Shown: positions 62,525 through 64,000 of the stretch, one piece after another
Layout: each line of letters opens with the position of its first letter
How positions within the stretch are numbered: the stretch's first letter is position 1
Assembly (NCBI GenBank): GCA_949710005.1
Contig: OX453283.1
Location: 20,404,004 to 20,468,003, forward strand
Length of the DNA: 64,000 bases
Origin: Ricordea florida
Taxonomy: Eukaryota > Cnidaria > Anthozoa > Corallimorpharia > Ricordeidae
Direction: 5' to 3'
Translations under genes and position numbers: made by a program
Notes under the pieces: model-generated
What the model was told of the DNA's origin: nothing
The model's input: only the letters and a program-made list of their open reading frames with translations
Databases searched by the model: none

Positions 62525-64000
62525 GGCGTGAACCAGAACCTTGTTCGAAGGTATTAATAATGTGAAAGGTACGTGTAACAGAGAAATCGTTAGCGAGGAT
62601 AAGCGTGGTGTCGTCAGCGTATTGGGACACTTTACTCTGTTTACCAGAGGAACCGGGAATAGTAATTCCCTGAATGTCTGTGTCTCGGCGTATGGCCTGT
62701 CCGAGCGTTTCGGAAACCCAACAATGTAACAGAGGGGACAAAGGGCAACCCTGCCGAACCCCGCATGTCAAAGTGAATTTTGATGACAGCCAGCCATTGT
62801 TGATTACACAGGAAGTGATATCCGTTTAAACAACGTTGATCCATTGTCTAAAAGTTGGGCCGAAATTACAACGTTTGAGGACGCGTTGAAGAAAGCCGTG
62901 GTTTACCCGATCGAAAGCTTTCTCCTGGTCTAGACTGATAAGAACAGCAGAAAGCTTTTTGTGGTTAACGTAATCCAGAGTATCTCGGAGAAGAAAAAGG
63001 TTCCTGAAAATACTCCGGCCTGGAATGCCACAGGTCTGGTCTTCGTTAAGAATTACAGATAGCACTTTGCGAAGGCGGTTGGCAAGAACTTTTGTGCATA
63101 TTTTATAATCCGTGTTGAGCAGAGACATAGGTCGCCAATTTTTCAGCAGCAAGGGATCATCCTTCTTATATAAAAGTCGGATAATTCTTCGCCTTTGAGA
63201 ATCTGGTAGCGCAGCGTGAGTAAACGAATAGTTTAGGATTGCTACTAAATCCTCGCCTCACAAACCCCAGAAGTCGTTGGTAAAATTCGGTTGGTAGACC
63301 GTCCGCCCCAGGGGATTTGTTTGTTGACATTTGCGAAAGAGCTTCAAAACACTCGGCGAGCGTAAGAAGTCCTTCGCATTTACTCTGATCTTCGAATGTC
63401 AGAGAGGTATCGAGCTGATCTAAGAGCCAGTCTTGGGCTTTTAAATCAACCGGTTCTGCTGTGTAAAGCTTTTGGTAGAATTCGCGACAGACGCGGAGTA
63501 TATTTTTATCTGAGGTGACAGTGTGAGTGCCATCACGCAACTCATTAATTGCGTTGCGTGTCTGGCGCTTCTGCTCCAGTTGATAAAAATATTTGGTGGG
63601 CTGTTCTCCATCTTCTATCCACTGCTCGCGGCTACGGATTATAGAACCCTCAATAAACTGATCGTCCAACGCTTGGAGGAGGCCAAGTCAGTCGCAGTGT
63701 TTGAAGCATGTGCCATGAGGTCGCGGAACTCGCTTTCAAGTTGCCGCTTGTTTTGTTTACGCTCATGAGCGAGTGAAACGCTGTGAGCGATCGCAATTTC
63801 TTTAAGTTGAAGCTTCCCCGCATCCCACCAGACGCGGGGATCACGAAAAACAGGTTTAAAGTCTTGCCATTCGGTCCAAAAGGTCTCAACGGCTGAACAG
63901 AATGAGTCCGATTTTAACAGCCGTGAGTTAAATTTCCTTACGCCTCTCCCCCGGGGGTTAGAGTGGCTTAAGGACAGTTTTATGCTAATTATAACCGGGA
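62525..64000 (-). pseudogene. Tx1-like LINE, reverse transcriptase part, running off the window
   Basis: Several frames in order on the minus strand: WWDAGKLQLKEIAIAH (about 63800), REQWIEDGEQPTKYFYQLEQ, SQMSTNKSPGADGLPTEFYQ, NWRPMSLLNTDYKICTKVLA, DQEKAFDRVNHGFLQRVLKR, CGVRQGCPLSPLLHC and SQYADDTTLIL. At least three frameshifts are needed. The LINE text ends with SGSRLN at about 62530, where the bracket repeat begins. The missing downstream part could correspond to the fragment at 51855-53002. Confidence 0.75.

Overview
The window is eukaryotic repeat-rich DNA. It has spliceosomal introns with GT-AG borders, long AT-rich spacers and a dense, nested load of transposable elements. The mix of families (a Polinton with a zinc-finger DNA polymerase B, DUF6589-type genes, Penelope-like, BEL/Pao, L2/CR1-like and Tx1-like retroelements, Helitron, piggyBac, THAP/DDE elements) fits an anthozoan cnidarian such as a coral or sea anemone. 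That is judged from family knowledge, not a search, and the species cannot be told. No ordinary single-copy host gene could be recognised with confidence.

Layout. 0-2.8 kb: decayed Helitron on the minus strand, with a perfect 70-bp inverted repeat. 3.1-6.4 kb: LINE open reading frame with one in-frame stop and a 3' hairpin tail. 6.5-8.0 kb: THAP plus DDE transposase separated by one in-frame TGA. 8.3-13.4 kb: coding-like scraps and repeats. 13.5-15.2 kb: 1.7-kb element flanked by TTAA. 18.1-20.1 kb: an unassigned frame, a Penelope-like reverse transcriptase and a LINE 3' end. 20.4-22.4 kb: RecQ-like helicase pseudogene with one intron, carrying a perfect 54-bp palindrome. 44.2-22.9 kb: a DUF6589 gene on the minus strand, converging on the helicase. 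One intron of it holds a complete piggyBac element (38071-40605) and its last exon is split by a 13.7-kb Polinton (23470-37209).

The Polinton has long terminal inverted repeats and a perfect 6-bp target duplication (TGCAAC). It carries a DNA polymerase B, integrase, packaging ATPase, a probable major capsid protein and about nine unassigned or small membrane proteins. Several genes start just after a TATATA-like motif. Most key genes are broken (frameshifts, TAG stops, a polymerase lacking its motif A region), yet the terminal repeats are almost identical.

44.5-53 kb is a patchwork of BEL/Pao and LINE fragments. 53.0-62.5 kb is bracketed by inverted copies of a roughly 90-bp unique sequence plus an 8-bp minisatellite. 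The bracketed part holds a DUF3987 helicase-like gene (two exons, one frameshift) and an uninterrupted two-exon gene of about 1018 codons combining a DDE-type core, an OTU protease-like domain, a CXC cysteine-rich domain and a SANT-like segment. This bracketed unit is the best candidate for an undescribed mobile system. LINE fragments lie on both sides of it and run off the right edge.
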